Assembly (NCBI GenBank): GCA_003144275.1
Contig: NJBF01000008.1
Span: 1 to 39,231, forward strand
DNA length: 39,231 nt
Direction of reading: 5' to 3'
Source of the DNA: Candidatus Heimdallarchaeota archaeon B3_Heim
GTDB taxonomy: Archaea > Asgardarchaeota > Heimdallarchaeia > Hodarchaeales > Hodarchaeaceae
The translations under genes were made by a program, and so were the position numbers. The notes beneath the pieces are model-generated. The model did no database searches, was not told where the DNA came from, and saw only the letters and a list, made by a program, of their open reading frames with translations. This document shows, piece after piece, positions 9,465 through 17,610 of the stretch. Each line of letters opens with the position of its first letter. Position 1 is the stretch's first letter.

Positions 9465-9480
9465 AATCCTAAAAAGGATT
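9465..9480. promoter_or_regulatory. Small inverted repeat in a divergent promoter region
   Basis: AATCCT (9465-9470) and AGGATT (9475-9480) form a 6-bp dyad with a 4-base A spacer, lying between the divergent MFS gene and the secreted protein gene. It could be an operator for either; size alone makes this weak. Confidence 0.2.
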
Positions 9481-9550
9481 ATTGCATAATAAAAGTTAGT
9501 TAAGGAATTTCATTGTTTCTCTTGTTATACAAGCGTACGGATAGAATTAA

Positions 9551-10288
9551 ATGAGGAAAGCATCTATTTTACTCATTGTAGGTATTATTTTATCAGCACC
9601 TATCCTAAGCGTTTCATCAACTATCTTCATAGAGCCGAAATTAGACTGGAAAGCTGCTGTGGGGGATTCCATGACCTTCCACTATACAAAATATTATGAT
9701 TCTTTCGATTCTGACGGAAATAGAGACCCGCATTCAACAATATTATCCATAATTAGTTCTAAGGGGGAAAATGTTAATATTTCAATAAAAAAGGGGTTGA
9801 AGGTCAGAGCTGTCATTACAGAGCTAGGGGACGCCCTTCCATCTATACAGTTATCATTTAATGGAATATCTACAGCCATGAGAAGATATACAGAATATTT
9901 CATATTTCACGGGTATGTTCTTGTTAAAACAGTCGATAATCAGACGTACTGGGATAGCAAGGCTATTCATACTGTAGAAAGCTCTCCATTTTCTAATCAC
10001 ACATTAGAAATTTCTGTAGAAGGTGAGAATTTTGTTACCAGGCATTTTAACGTTCATAATTCAGGGCAAATCTCTCAAAGTGTCCATAAGAGGAATTGGA
10101 AGACAGGTTGGTTTACTTATATCCATTCAAAGAATTCAAATGAAACTCATACTCTACAGGAAGTTGAATTCTCGGCTAACACGAAAGGATTATTCACTAA
10201 TTTGATTTCGGAGAGGATTTTTATTCTTTTAATGTTTCTCCTTACCTTTGTGACCATTATAATAATCACAAAACGAAGGACGGGCTGA
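9551..10288 (+). CDS. Secreted, C-terminally membrane-anchored protein of unknown function
   Basis: 245 residues. An N-terminal hydrophobic segment (residues 4-22) after MRK looks like a signal peptide; a central hydrophilic region of about 190 residues with several N-x-S/T sequons should be extracytoplasmic; and a C-terminal hydrophobic helix (about 221-240) followed by KRRTG anchors it with a short positive cytoplasmic tail. No catalytic motif is recognisable; the central part reads as beta-rich. A TATA-like TTATAC lies about 25 bases before the ATG, so the mRNA may be nearly leaderless. The gene is upstream of, and on the same strand as, the Rab-like GTPase, but a 163-base gap argues against a tight operon. 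Confidence 0.7.
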   Translation: MRKASILLIVGIILSAPILSVSSTIFIEPKLDWKAAVGDSMTFHYTKYYDSFDSDGNRDPHSTILSIISSKGENVNISIKKGLKVRAVITELGDALPSIQLSFNGISTAMRRYTEYFIFHGYVLVKTVDNQTYWDSKAIHTVESSPFSNHTLEISVEGENFVTRHFNVHNSGQISQSVHKRNWKTGWFTYIHSKNSNETHTLQEVEFSANTKGLFTNLISERIFILLMFLLTFVTIIIITKRRTG

Positions 10289-10451
10289 TTCTAGGGGAAA
10301 ATCCATTATGGATAATATTCACTTTTCAAGTAGCTAAAAATGTCGAGTGAAGTAACACCTTTTTAAATTCCAAATAGCTAATTAATAATAATCAACTGGC
10401 TGAGGTACGAGTTGTTAAGTACTTTTTTAATTCATTAGAGAGGTCAATCTC

Positions 10452-10994
10452 ATGGTCATGTATAGCTGCAAGGTCATTTTATTAGGCCAAGGAGGTGTTG
10501 GAAAAACATCGGTTATTCGACGCTTCGTAGAGCAAGCTTTTAGCCATGACTATAAAACTACGGTTGGTAGTAACTTTTTATTGAAAAGACTACAATTAGA
10601 TGCCGAAACACGCATGACTATGCAAATTTGGGATCTATCAGGACAGGACTCCTTCCGAAATATTCGTACCCAATATTTTCTCCACTCTCACGGCGGTATC
10701 ATGGTATATGACTTAACTCGTCCTGAAACCCTTGCTAAACTTGATAAATGGCATTCAGATTTCACGGAAAAGGCTGGTGAAGTTCCTCTTATGCTATTTG
10801 GTAATAAAGTTGATTTAGAGGAGCAAAGAGCTATTAAATACGAAACTGGAACAGAAAAGGCCAAGAAATTCCATGCCACGTATTACGAAACATCTGCTCT
10901 TAATGGAAAAAATGTTCAGGAAGCATTTACTCGGCTGGCCACCAATATTATTGCCCATATTGATGCTAGACGAAGTAAGATAGGAAATAGATGA
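10452..10994 (+). CDS. Rab/Ras-like small GTPase
   Basis: 180-residue eukaryotic-style small GTPase. All G motifs are present: G1 GQGGVGKTS (12-20), G2 threonine T37 in TTVGS, G3 DLSGQ (61-65) with the catalytic glutamine Q65 in WDLSGQDSF, G4 NKVD (118-121) and G5 ETSAL (146-150). The WDxxGQ and ETSA forms place it nearer Rab than Arf. There is no C-terminal cysteine or CAAX box, so it is not prenylated in the eukaryotic way; the tail is basic (RRSKIGNR). Such GTPases are abundant in Asgard archaea; role in membrane or signalling is inferred. An ATG two codons further (10458) is an alternative start. A nine-T run follows the stop by about 10 bases. Confidence 0.92.
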   Translation: MVMYSCKVILLGQGGVGKTSVIRRFVEQAFSHDYKTTVGSNFLLKRLQLDAETRMTMQIWDLSGQDSFRNIRTQYFLHSHGGIMVYDLTRPETLAKLDKWHSDFTEKAGEVPLMLFGNKVDLEEQRAIKYETGTEKAKKFHATYYETSALNGKNVQEAFTRLATNIIAHIDARRSKIGNR

Positions 10995-11004
10995 AAAAAC
11001 TAAC

Positions 11005-11013
11005 TTTTTTTTT
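11005..11013 (+). terminator. T-run terminator after the Rab-like GTPase
   Basis: Nine consecutive T residues begin 11 bases after the GTPase stop codon, the typical archaeal terminator form. No stem is needed or seen. Confidence 0.5.
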
Positions 11014-11196
11014 CTTGAAATTTCTCGAGAGTCACTTTTTACTTTATTAAAGTACGTTCTATCAACTGTTTTCTTAATTATGACAAAAGTTCTCCTTGGA
11101 GCAATACTAGCTTTGAAATCTACTTTTTTGAAAATAAATCTATTTATAGGTGTATTCTGATAATTCAATTACAAACGGTGAAAGAGCCGAGTAATT

Positions 11197-11394
11197 ATGA
11201 GTAAAAAGGACGATCCTCTGTTAATATTCACAACAAAAGTAAGTCGATGTGCAAACGGGTACCATTTGAAAATTCGTAAGAAAGATGTCGAATTACTCAA
11301 TTTAGCTGGCCAGATGGTTAAGATCAAGGTCTACACTGTCGGTCAAACAGAAGAGGAAACAACTAAAGATCCTTATGAAAAATTAGTTGATTAA
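11197..11394 (+). CDS. Small AbrB/SpoVT-like domain protein
   Basis: 65 residues. The stretch from TTKVSRCANGYHLKI through LLNLAGQMVKIKV (about 12-44) follows the swapped-hairpin AbrB pattern (TKV-x-GNGY-x-hxI-xK-xx-hhxhxGxxVxhxV), with Cys-Ala where Gly usually precedes Asn. Family members bind DNA as dimers or act as antitoxins; this one has no toxin beside it. A hydrophilic acidic tail follows. The next gene, the KaiC-like ATPase, begins 49 bases downstream on the same strand, and its ribosome-binding site lies in that gap, so the two are probably co-transcribed. A partner or regulator role for the ATPase is an inference. Confidence 0.65.
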   Translation: MSKKDDPLLIFTTKVSRCANGYHLKIRKKDVELLNLAGQMVKIKVYTVGQTEEETTKDPYEKLVD

Positions 11395-11443
11395 AAAAGG
11401 CTTTTAACTACTTAATCCCCAGTTTCGATATTGAGGTTTTTTC

Positions 11444-12193
11444 ATGTCATTAAACGTTAAACCTACAGGGATCACAAATTTTGATAAAATTCTTGGTGGG
11501 GGAATCCCCTCTGGGTGGTTCATCGCATTACGTGGAGGCGCTGGGGTTGGAAAAACAACATTAGCTATTCAATTTTTACTGGAAGGAATACTCAAATACA
11601 ATGACCCCGGACTGTTAGTTACTTTTAATGAACCTCTACCAGCCTTGAATGCAATTATGCGTAATTATGGCTGGGATCTTCAAGGATTACAAGACATGGG
11701 AGAATTATCCGTCTTAGATTTTAGTTCCACAGAAATGGGTATAATGCAGCAAGCTAGTCGATTACGAGAAGCCTCTCTGGATTATGTCACCCAAAAAATT
11801 ATTGATGAAGTGAGAAGGCTAGGAGTAAACAGATTAGTGATAGACCCGTTAAATACCTTCTCTTTACTCTTCCGTGATTTATTTGAAGTACGAAAAGAAC
11901 TACATAGAGTGATTGGTATCTTGTGGCAAGAGAAGTGCACAACCCTCGCGGTCTATGAAAACACCGATGATTCTGTTACCGATCCTAATAATCCACAATT
12001 CTCCACTGAGGACTTCCTAGCATATGGTGTAATTAACCTACAATATATGCTGATCAATTCATCACGTGAAAGAGCTATCGAAATTCTGAAGATGAGAGGG
12101 ATGAAACATTCCAAGCGAATTCATCCTTATGCGATAACTGATAAGGGTATTTCAATTAAGGCAGATAAACCAATTGTTTTTGGAAAACAATAG
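11444..12193 (+). CDS. Single-domain KaiC/RAD55-like ATPase
   Basis: 249-residue RecA-superfamily ATPase of the KaiC/RadA-paralogue (COG0467) type. It opens with the characteristic TGITNFDKILGGGIPSG, followed by Walker A GGAGVGKTT (31-39), the catalytic glutamate in FNEP (E63), Walker B LVIDPLN (131-137) and the KaiC-like ending KMRGMKHS (216-223) leading to the interface Arg/Lys. It therefore looks competent for ATP hydrolysis and probably oligomerises. Such single-domain archaeal proteins are linked to signalling and to chemosensory or motility switches in some lineages; nothing nearby fixes the role here. GAGGT lies 6 bases before the ATG. A TGAACC/GGTTCA dyad follows the stop. Confidence 0.85.
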   Translation: MSLNVKPTGITNFDKILGGGIPSGWFIALRGGAGVGKTTLAIQFLLEGILKYNDPGLLVTFNEPLPALNAIMRNYGWDLQGLQDMGELSVLDFSSTEMGIMQQASRLREASLDYVTQKIIDEVRRLGVNRLVIDPLNTFSLLFRDLFEVRKELHRVIGILWQEKCTTLAVYENTDDSVTDPNNPQFSTEDFLAYGVINLQYMLINSSRERAIEILKMRGMKHSKRIHPYAITDKGISIKADKPIVFGKQ

Positions 12194-12194
12194 T

Positions 12195-12218
12195 TGAACC
12201 ATTTCTTTTATCGGTTCA
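12195..12218 (+). terminator. Possible hairpin after the KaiC-like gene
   Basis: TGAACC (12195-12200) and GGTTCA (12213-12218) form a 6-bp stem with a 12-base loop starting right after the stop codon. No T-run follows, so terminator function is uncertain. Confidence 0.25.
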
Positions 12219-12280
12219 GAACTAATTTTAATTCCTAAGATGAGCCTCACTATCAGTCGATTTCTTCATTGGGAAGCATA

Positions 12281-13066
12281 ATGACTGAACAAATACAAGA
12301 TCTCTCCTGGCGTATCATTCCTTATTCCCGAAATGATGCTTATCTCAACATGGCTGTTGATGAAGCAATTTACCAGTTATATGAAAAACTTAAAATTAAT
12401 ACTCTACGCTTGTACAGTTGGTACCCAAGTACAGTCTCTATAGGTCACCACCAATGCTTGGATGATGAGATTAATCTTTCCATGGTCAAAAAATACAATT
12501 TTCAAGCAGTTAGACGTATATCTGGTGGAGGAGCAGTTTTCCATGACTCTAAGGGGGAATTAACCTATTCTGTAGTGACTACAAAAAATCAGGTATCCAG
12601 TAAATCTATTGAAGCAAGTTATTATGAGATTGTAGACCTATTATTCTCTCCACTATCTAAACTTGGTATAACGATAGATTATAATCAAATTCATTGTCCA
12701 TCTGTTTTCAGTAAAGGAAAAAAACTCTCTGGAAATGCGCAAGCCCGATCAGGAAACGTAATACTCCAACATGGTACGATCCTCATCGATTATAACCCCG
12801 AACTCATGTATTCTGTTCTGAAAGCTCGACCAGGAAAAACAAAAAAACACATGGTCGAATCTGTCTATCAAAAGATTACTACAATATCAGAACAAATTAA
12901 GAAAACAATGACTCCACGCATGTTAGCAGAATTTATTTCTGAAGATTTATTGACAAACTTTCCTGCAACGTTTTTATTAGGGGAATTAACAACTGAAGAG
13001 CTAAAACTTTCTGAACAACTAGCAGAAACGAAGTATAACACCGAAGAATGGCTCCATCTCAAGTAG
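12281..13066 (+). CDS. Lipoate-protein ligase A / octanoyltransferase LipM-like protein
   Basis: BPL/LplA/LipB-fold enzyme that attaches lipoate or octanoate to lipoyl domains of 2-oxoacid dehydrogenases or GcvH. Seen: the RRISGGGAVFHD motif that binds the acyl-adenylate, and the catalytic-lysine region KGKKLSGNAQ followed by LQHGTILID. Only the catalytic domain is present (about 261 residues); the C-terminal accessory domain of bacterial LplA is missing, and no separate LplB lies nearby. The sequence before the lysine motif has a cysteine (HCPS), but not at the place I would expect for LipM, so ligase versus transferase is unresolved. The frame opens at TTG 12269; the ATG at 12281 is preferred. 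The end overlaps the convergent GTPase gene by 8 bases. Confidence 0.82.
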   Translation: MTEQIQDLSWRIIPYSRNDAYLNMAVDEAIYQLYEKLKINTLRLYSWYPSTVSIGHHQCLDDEINLSMVKKYNFQAVRRISGGGAVFHDSKGELTYSVVTTKNQVSSKSIEASYYEIVDLLFSPLSKLGITIDYNQIHCPSVFSKGKKLSGNAQARSGNVILQHGTILIDYNPELMYSVLKARPGKTKKHMVESVYQKITTISEQIKKTMTPRMLAEFISEDLLTNFPATFLLGELTTEELKLSEQLAETKYNTEEWLHLK

Positions 13067-14012
13067 AAAAAACTACATTCTCATTAAATTCCTGTTGAAG
13101 ATAATCTACAACAAAATTCTCAGGAAAGAGATACTTTCCATCTACAAGATATTTGGATAGTTGGTACTGGAAAGCATTTTCGAGATGGTTGACCACTGAT
13201 TTAGCGACCATTCGAGCAACTGAAAGAACCGAATTTTTATCTGTAATAATTGCACATAGAAGTGTGTCCCGTTTAACCATAACTATGGAATAATTTTCTG
13301 TCGATATAGAATTTAAGCCTTCACCACCCCCCATCATGCCACTTGCAAATTCATCAATCGCATTTAAAAATCCTGGTACAATATCATTACTCATAGACTC
13401 TTCAGGCTGATTCATGAATAAATGAGAAACTATAGGAACTCCTGTACGGAGAAAAAGATATATTCCTTCAAGTTTAATAAATTTCTTTGACATAGAAACT
13501 GCAATTTTTTGGGAAAACCAATTTAATGCACGATCGATATTCTTCCCAGTCTTTACAGAAATTTCAAATATTTGGAACGATCGTGTGGGGCTTTGATGAG
13601 GTAATTTCTGAAGATTGACCTTCTCTATTAATTTTGGTAGTTCTATGTGAGTTAAATCAGCTTTATTGGCCAAAATCATGAGAGGAGCTTCTGGATTCCA
13701 TTCTAAACATTTCCAAAGCCATTCCACCGCGTCGTTAAGTTTTTCAAGATCGCTGGAATCAATTATAAAGACGATTCCTTGTGAGAGTTTTACATACTCT
13801 TTCCAGAACATCTGTCGGAAACGTTCGTGTCCCCCTAAATCAAATAGCTGAAAAATTATACCTTGAATTTCCAAAATTTCTGTATCGAGTCCTGATGTCG
13901 GAAGCGTATTTCTAAATTCTCCAGTTTGAAGATGTAATACTAACGATGTTTTACCTGCGAACTCTAGCCCGACAATAACTATCGGAATACGCTTTCTTGG
14001 AAATTTCTGCAC
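13059..14012 (-). CDS. Arf/Sar1-like GTPase with C-terminal longin/roadblock-like domain
   Basis: 317 residues, two domains. The GTPase (about 1-178) has G1 GLEFAGKTS (15-23), G2 T39, G3 DLGGHERFR (58-66), G4 NKAD (116-119) and SVKTG as G5 (152-156). Histidine H62 stands where Arf has its catalytic Gln; DLGGH is the form found in Sar1, so the protein is Sar1-like in this motif. There is no obvious N-terminal amphipathic or myristoylation helix. Residues about 181-305 form a second domain opening with GIYLFLRTG and GVPIVSHLF, then an FLNAIDEFASGMM helix and two beta strands, the pattern of the longin/roadblock-like domains common on Asgard GTPases. It resembles the tail of the MFS protein at 37618-39231. 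Start is GTG at 14012; a TATA-like TCATATAAGG lies about 40 bases upstream. Confidence 0.85.
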   Translation of the reverse strand: MQKFPRKRIPIVIVGLEFAGKTSLVLHLQTGEFRNTLPTSGLDTEILEIQGIIFQLFDLGGHERFRQMFWKEYVKLSQGIVFIIDSSDLEKLNDAVEWLWKCLEWNPEAPLMILANKADLTHIELPKLIEKVNLQKLPHQSPTRSFQIFEISVKTGKNIDRALNWFSQKIAVSMSKKFIKLEGIYLFLRTGVPIVSHLFMNQPEESMSNDIVPGFLNAIDEFASGMMGGGEGLNSISTENYSIVMVKRDTLLCAIITDKNSVLSVARMVAKSVVNHLENAFQYQLSKYLVDGKYLFPENFVVDYLQQEFNENVVFST

Positions 14013-14193
14013 GATTGACTCAACTCGGACACAGGGAGCTTAGTTTTTCCTTATATGAAAGTGTCCTCAGTACGATTAATCGCTAATTATATTTAATAAT
14101 TTGTAAATGGTCTGTTATTGTACCTCAGTTTCACTGCTTTTGTTCATTGTTTGAAAAAAGAAATAGATTTGACTCATCTTGATATTTTGTTTT

Positions 14194-15582
14194 TTATTTA
14201 GAGAGAAATGAGTCGACAAGATTTCGTGCAAAAGCAATTAGCTCGGATTGGCGATCAAGATTTTCTTTAGGATCATACACTTCTATTTGCAGAGTATTGT
14301 TATCGCTAGCAAGATGGATGTGGATCCATTCAGTCTCTTCAGTAATGAGTTTAATACCAATAAAAGTGTCAATTACGCGAAAATCTTTCAAATGCTCATT
14401 TAAAACAGATTTGAAGAAGTTAAACATTTTTTCTAAGGGGAATGTTACTTCTGCTATTCTTTGAGCGAAAACTTGATGATTTCGATAAAGGTCTGTCGAT
14501 TTGAGATTTGATTTCGCCATTTGAGAGAGCACCGTGAAAGACGCAACTATAGCGTCAGATCCTGGAGAAAATACAGGCAATACAAATAATCCTGTATCAT
14601 TGAAGCCGTAGATGGCTCTGTGTTGTAGAACAGCCCGACCTATTCCTCCAGGTTCTCCATGGCCAGAAAAAATTAAATTTTTATGTAAATCGTGATATAC
14701 AGATGGGTGAACAGAGCTTCCAACAACCACGGTTGCATTAGAACTTGGATCATAACGTGAATGCAGGTTTACGGAAGCTGTTTCCTCAGCAGTTCTAATT
14801 CGGCCTTGACTGTCAATTATAATGGCATGTCGAGCTTCTGCATCCAAAGCAATTCCTAGATCTGCACCGATAGCACGAACAGTTTCTCTTAATCGGACTA
14901 AAGAGCTAGGATTTGGTAAAAAGAGCGGAGTACGAGGTCTATGAGCATTGAGGGTAATAACTTGACATCCAAACTCACTGAGTAAATCTGGCATAATTCT
15001 CGAGGCGGGACCACAGGCACAATCAACTACTACTCGTAAATTTGCCTCTTTCATGGATTCTTTACTAGAAGCAAAGAAACCTGCTAAGGCCCGATCATAA
15101 ACTTTCATTGCATCAGCTACGCTAATCCAACCTACATCGGGAGCCGCAACTCTTCTTAAGTCTCCTGATTTTGCAATTTCTACTATCTTCGCTACTTGTT
15201 TACTTTGGAATTCGATTCCTGTCGCCTCAAAAAGCTTTATGGACACCATTCCAGCAAGATTGTGACTTCGAGTGATCATGATCCCTGCATCAGCCCCATA
15301 TCGTCTAACCGCAAATTGTAAGATACTAGTAGGTATCCCATGAAGATCAATTAATTCAATTCCAGCTGAAAGAAGTCCCCCAGAAAATGACCGTTTTAGC
15401 ATACGAGTATCTCGTCTATAATCTCGACCGATCATCACTACTGCATTAGAATCTAAGTATGTACCCATTGCACCCCCTAGAAGTGCAGAAAGTTCTGGAG
15501 TCAATTCGGTATTTGAAAATGCAGTTATTCTCCCACCTTTAGCAAATGATTCATTATCCTTCAACATCTGTCTTATATCCAT
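14194..15582 (-). CDS. Phosphohexomutase (PMM/PGM/GlmM) homologue with eroded active-site motifs
   Basis: 462 residues, full length for the alpha-D-phosphohexomutase superfamily, whose enzymes move phosphate between C1 and C6 of hexoses. The phosphoserine loop is recognisable as TRSHN (104-108, serine S106). The other motifs are altered: the metal loop DGDxDR reads DAEARH (237-242), the sugar loop reads SGHGEPGG, and the C-terminal phosphate loop RxSGTEP reads HLASDNNT (about 423-430). The fold is kept but catalysis looks doubtful or changed. It sits 18 bases downstream of the NDP-sugar pyrophosphorylase on the same strand, so a regulatory or altered-substrate role in the same sugar-nucleotide pathway is plausible (inference). 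Start ATG 15582. Confidence 0.78.
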   Translation of the reverse strand: MDIRQMLKDNESFAKGGRITAFSNTELTPELSALLGGAMGTYLDSNAVVMIGRDYRRDTRMLKRSFSGGLLSAGIELIDLHGIPTSILQFAVRRYGADAGIMITRSHNLAGMVSIKLFEATGIEFQSKQVAKIVEIAKSGDLRRVAAPDVGWISVADAMKVYDRALAGFFASSKESMKEANLRVVVDCACGPASRIMPDLLSEFGCQVITLNAHRPRTPLFLPNPSSLVRLRETVRAIGADLGIALDAEARHAIIIDSQGRIRTAEETASVNLHSRYDPSSNATVVVGSSVHPSVYHDLHKNLIFSGHGEPGGIGRAVLQHRAIYGFNDTGLFVLPVFSPGSDAIVASFTVLSQMAKSNLKSTDLYRNHQVFAQRIAEVTFPLEKMFNFFKSVLNEHLKDFRVIDTFIGIKLITEETEWIHIHLASDNNTLQIEVYDPKENLDRQSELIAFARNLVDSFLSK

Positions 15583-15600
15583 TAAAATATTATTGATCTT

Positions 15601-16752
15601 CTATTTCTTCACAAAAATCTGATCCTTCTCTGTGATTATCGCCTCACTACTAGTAAACAGAGGGCCTATTACTGTACCTTCATTCAAATGAGAACCTGAA
15701 GCAATATGTACTCCATTACAAAGAATACTATTCTTAATTTTCACATTATTCTCAATTGTAACGTCATCCCAAATCACGGAGGCTTGTACTTCACAATTAT
15801 CGCCTATTGTAACCTTATTTCCAATTGTAGTATGAGATTTTATTTTGGTATTATTCCCAATTGTAACCTCATTACCTATCGCTGCTGGTGGCTCAATATA
15901 ACTTCCAGCTGGCAGGGAGGGAGAATTATCGTTAATCCAAATATTATTATCTTCTGATGTGGCTCGAGGAAAATACGGGAAAGCCCATCTTCGTAAAACA
16001 TCCCAATTTGTATATAGATATGTCTGGGGATTACCTGCATCCATCCAGTAGTATTCCCGTCGAGCGTAGCCATAGATGCCGTATTCTCTTGCTAGATAGG
16101 GAAACACATCCCTCCCAAAATCCATAAGATCGTCCAACGATTCCAGAATATCTAAAACATCGTGTTTGAATGCGTAAATACCCGTATTAACTAAATTTGA
16201 TTGAAGCCTTATAGTTTCCTTTTTAGAAAAGGTTAACGTAGCTAAACCCAGTTCTTGGGGAATTGGTTTTTCCAAGAATAACAAAATTCGTGAATCTTGG
16301 TTGAGCATTATAACACCAAATGCTCTGGGATGAGCTACGTCTTTCAAAGTTATACTTGCAATTCCCCCTTTTTCAGTATGAAAAGCCATGAAATCTTGCA
16401 GAGGAATGTTGGTTACAATGTCGGCCATGGTAACAATAAAATTATCGGTATCAATATAATTTGCAGCTTTTCTTACTGCATCTGCAGTGTCCAGTGGATC
16501 AAAAACTGGTAGAACGATATCTAAATCATTGAAATGGTCAGTTTCTTTGAAATATTGAATAATTTCCTCTCTCATATAACGAGTTATAATAGCAATTTTA
16601 CCTGTTATTCCCGCGTTTCGTAATAATTCCAAGTTATAATCGATCATTGGTTTATTTGCTACAGGAACTAACGGTTTGGGAATATTCTGAGTTAAGGGTC
16701 TTAATCTTGATCCTATTCCCCCAGCTAAAACAACAGCGCTCCATTCAGACAT
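15601..16752 (-). CDS. NDP-sugar pyrophosphorylase with left-handed beta-helix domain
   Basis: Nucleotidyltransferase that should form an NDP-sugar from a sugar-1-phosphate and NTP. The N-terminal Rossmann-like domain has the signature GGIGSRLRPLT (11-21) followed by PKPLVPVANKPM with the conserved lysine, and a metal-binding MADIV region near 110. Residues about 258-350 form hexapeptide repeats (IGNEVTIG, IGDNCEV and similar), a left-handed beta helix that in homologues either oligomerises or adds an acetyltransferase activity, as in GlmU. Sequence alone does not separate mannose-1-phosphate guanylyltransferase from glucose-1-phosphate or GlcNAc-1-phosphate types. First gene of a two-gene operon with the phosphohexomutase homologue. 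Start ATG 16752. Confidence 0.87.
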   Translation of the reverse strand: MSEWSAVVLAGGIGSRLRPLTQNIPKPLVPVANKPMIDYNLELLRNAGITGKIAIITRYMREEIIQYFKETDHFNDLDIVLPVFDPLDTADAVRKAANYIDTDNFIVTMADIVTNIPLQDFMAFHTEKGGIASITLKDVAHPRAFGVIMLNQDSRILLFLEKPIPQELGLATLTFSKKETIRLQSNLVNTGIYAFKHDVLDILESLDDLMDFGRDVFPYLAREYGIYGYARREYYWMDAGNPQTYLYTNWDVLRRWAFPYFPRATSEDNNIWINDNSPSLPAGSYIEPPAAIGNEVTIGNNTKIKSHTTIGNKVTIGDNCEVQASVIWDDVTIENNVKIKNSILCNGVHIASGSHLNEGTVIGPLFTSSEAIITEKDQIFVKK

Positions 16753-16895
16753 CTACGGTGAAACTCCGGCAAAGTCGTCTACTAATTTCAGAATTTTGTT
16801 TCTAATCCTTGATTTCCATCCTTTGGACTTCCAAAAATTCTCAAGGGTTAAAAATTCTCTGTTAATATAGTACAGAAATTCTTTGAAAAATTCAA

Positions 16896-17102
16896 TCAAA
16901 TATTTCTTCTAAAGTAGATTCGCCAATGGTGCTGACACAATCGCTCTTCACATGTAGAACAATCATAATCAATTTCATCAGCACTTTCTTTTTTCTTATA
17001 ACAAGTATAGGAGTTACAAATGGCCGGTTTCCCACAGTACTGACATTCCTGTGAATCAACTTTAGGGTAGTGACTCTCTATTTTCGTTTTATTTTTTTGC
17101 AT
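16896..17102 (-). CDS. Small cysteine-rich putative zinc-finger protein
   Basis: 68 residues from the ATG at 17102 (a GTG at 17117 is also in frame). Seven cysteines and two histidines are arranged as C-x2-C-x5-C-x5-C, then C-x2-C-x4-C-x2-H-H, enough to bind two zinc ions. The spacing recalls AN1- or B-box-like cross-brace fingers without matching either exactly. It has no membrane segment. The gene is isolated, reading toward the sugar pyrophosphorylase gene on the same strand with a gap of about 143 bases. I cannot assign a function; protein-protein binding or a nucleic-acid role are both possible. Confidence 0.55.
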   Translation of the reverse strand: MQKNKTKIESHYPKVDSQECQYCGKPAICNSYTCYKKKESADEIDYDCSTCEERLCQHHWRIYFRRNI

Positions 17103-17323
17103 AATCAATATTATCACCTAGATTAAGGTTGTATAGAAATAAAGAGTGATGATTCATGGAAGTATGTCTAGCCTCCCCCAGAGATTCATTCGTCCTTTAT
17201 ACTCTTACAAGGAAGGCTTAAAATAAATCTTTTTAAGCGTTTTCCACAATTTTCGGAAAAATTGCATTTGTTTTTGCGAAATTTTCTTTAAAACTGTTCC
17301 TTTCTTTATGGACATTTATTCCT

Positions 17324-17600
17324 TTCTTAGGAATACTAAGAAACGAATATGAACCCATCTATTCACCTTTATTATGATTCAAGGTGAACCGTTTCCCCGC
17401 CAGGGCAGTCGGGCGGGATACTTACACCCATATAGGACATAAGTCTGTGAATATAGGTCATAGAAACACTGAGTTGATGTATACCTCTCCGAGAAGTCGT
17501 CTAAGTTCGGATAGTCCAATTGTTCGTGTGAGTTGATTTCTACCACGGCATGAGGGGGTAACCAGTGGTTGAATTTCAAGCGTGACTCCATCCTTTCATC
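17324..17600 (-). ncRNA. Candidate structured RNA or mobile-element relic
   Basis: Inverted repeats seen: 17324-17330/17336-17342 (7 bp), 17362-17369/17381-17388 (8 bp, TTCACCTT/AAGGTGAA), 17396-17401/17412-17417 (6 G-C pairs, CCCGCC/GGCGGG), 17488-17492/17507-17511 (TCCGA/TCGGA) and 17542-17546/17565-17569 (ACCAC/GTGGT). Direct repeats: TATAGGACATA/TATAGGTCATA near 17431 and 17453, and GAGTTGAT at 17471 and 17530. A TATA box on the minus strand (17611-17620) would start a transcript near 17588. The TACCACGGCATGAG stretch near 17541 recalls the hairpin near IS200/IS605 right ends, so a tnpB 3'-end/omega-RNA relic is one option; a 70-residue protein is another. Strand is a guess from the TATA box. 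Confidence 0.3.
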
Positions 17601-17610
17601 CTCCTGACCC

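Noticed and set aside
11197..11394. AbrB-like protein as the antitoxin of a toxin-antitoxin pair
   Set aside because: No small toxin-like frame overlaps or follows; the next gene is a KaiC-like ATPase.
13666..13851. 61-codon + strand frame with cysteines opposite the Arf-like GTPase
   Set aside because: Shadow of the conserved GTPase motifs on the other strand.
17381..17417. GGTGAACC resembling the SRP RNA S-domain
   Set aside because: The diagnostic GGAAG tetraloop and the asymmetric-loop sequences of SRP helix 8 are absent nearby.
17379..17591. 70-codon minus-strand frame as a protein gene
   Set aside because: It lies wholly in the G+C-rich island with many inverted repeats and has no recognisable domain; kept only as one alternative explanation of the island.
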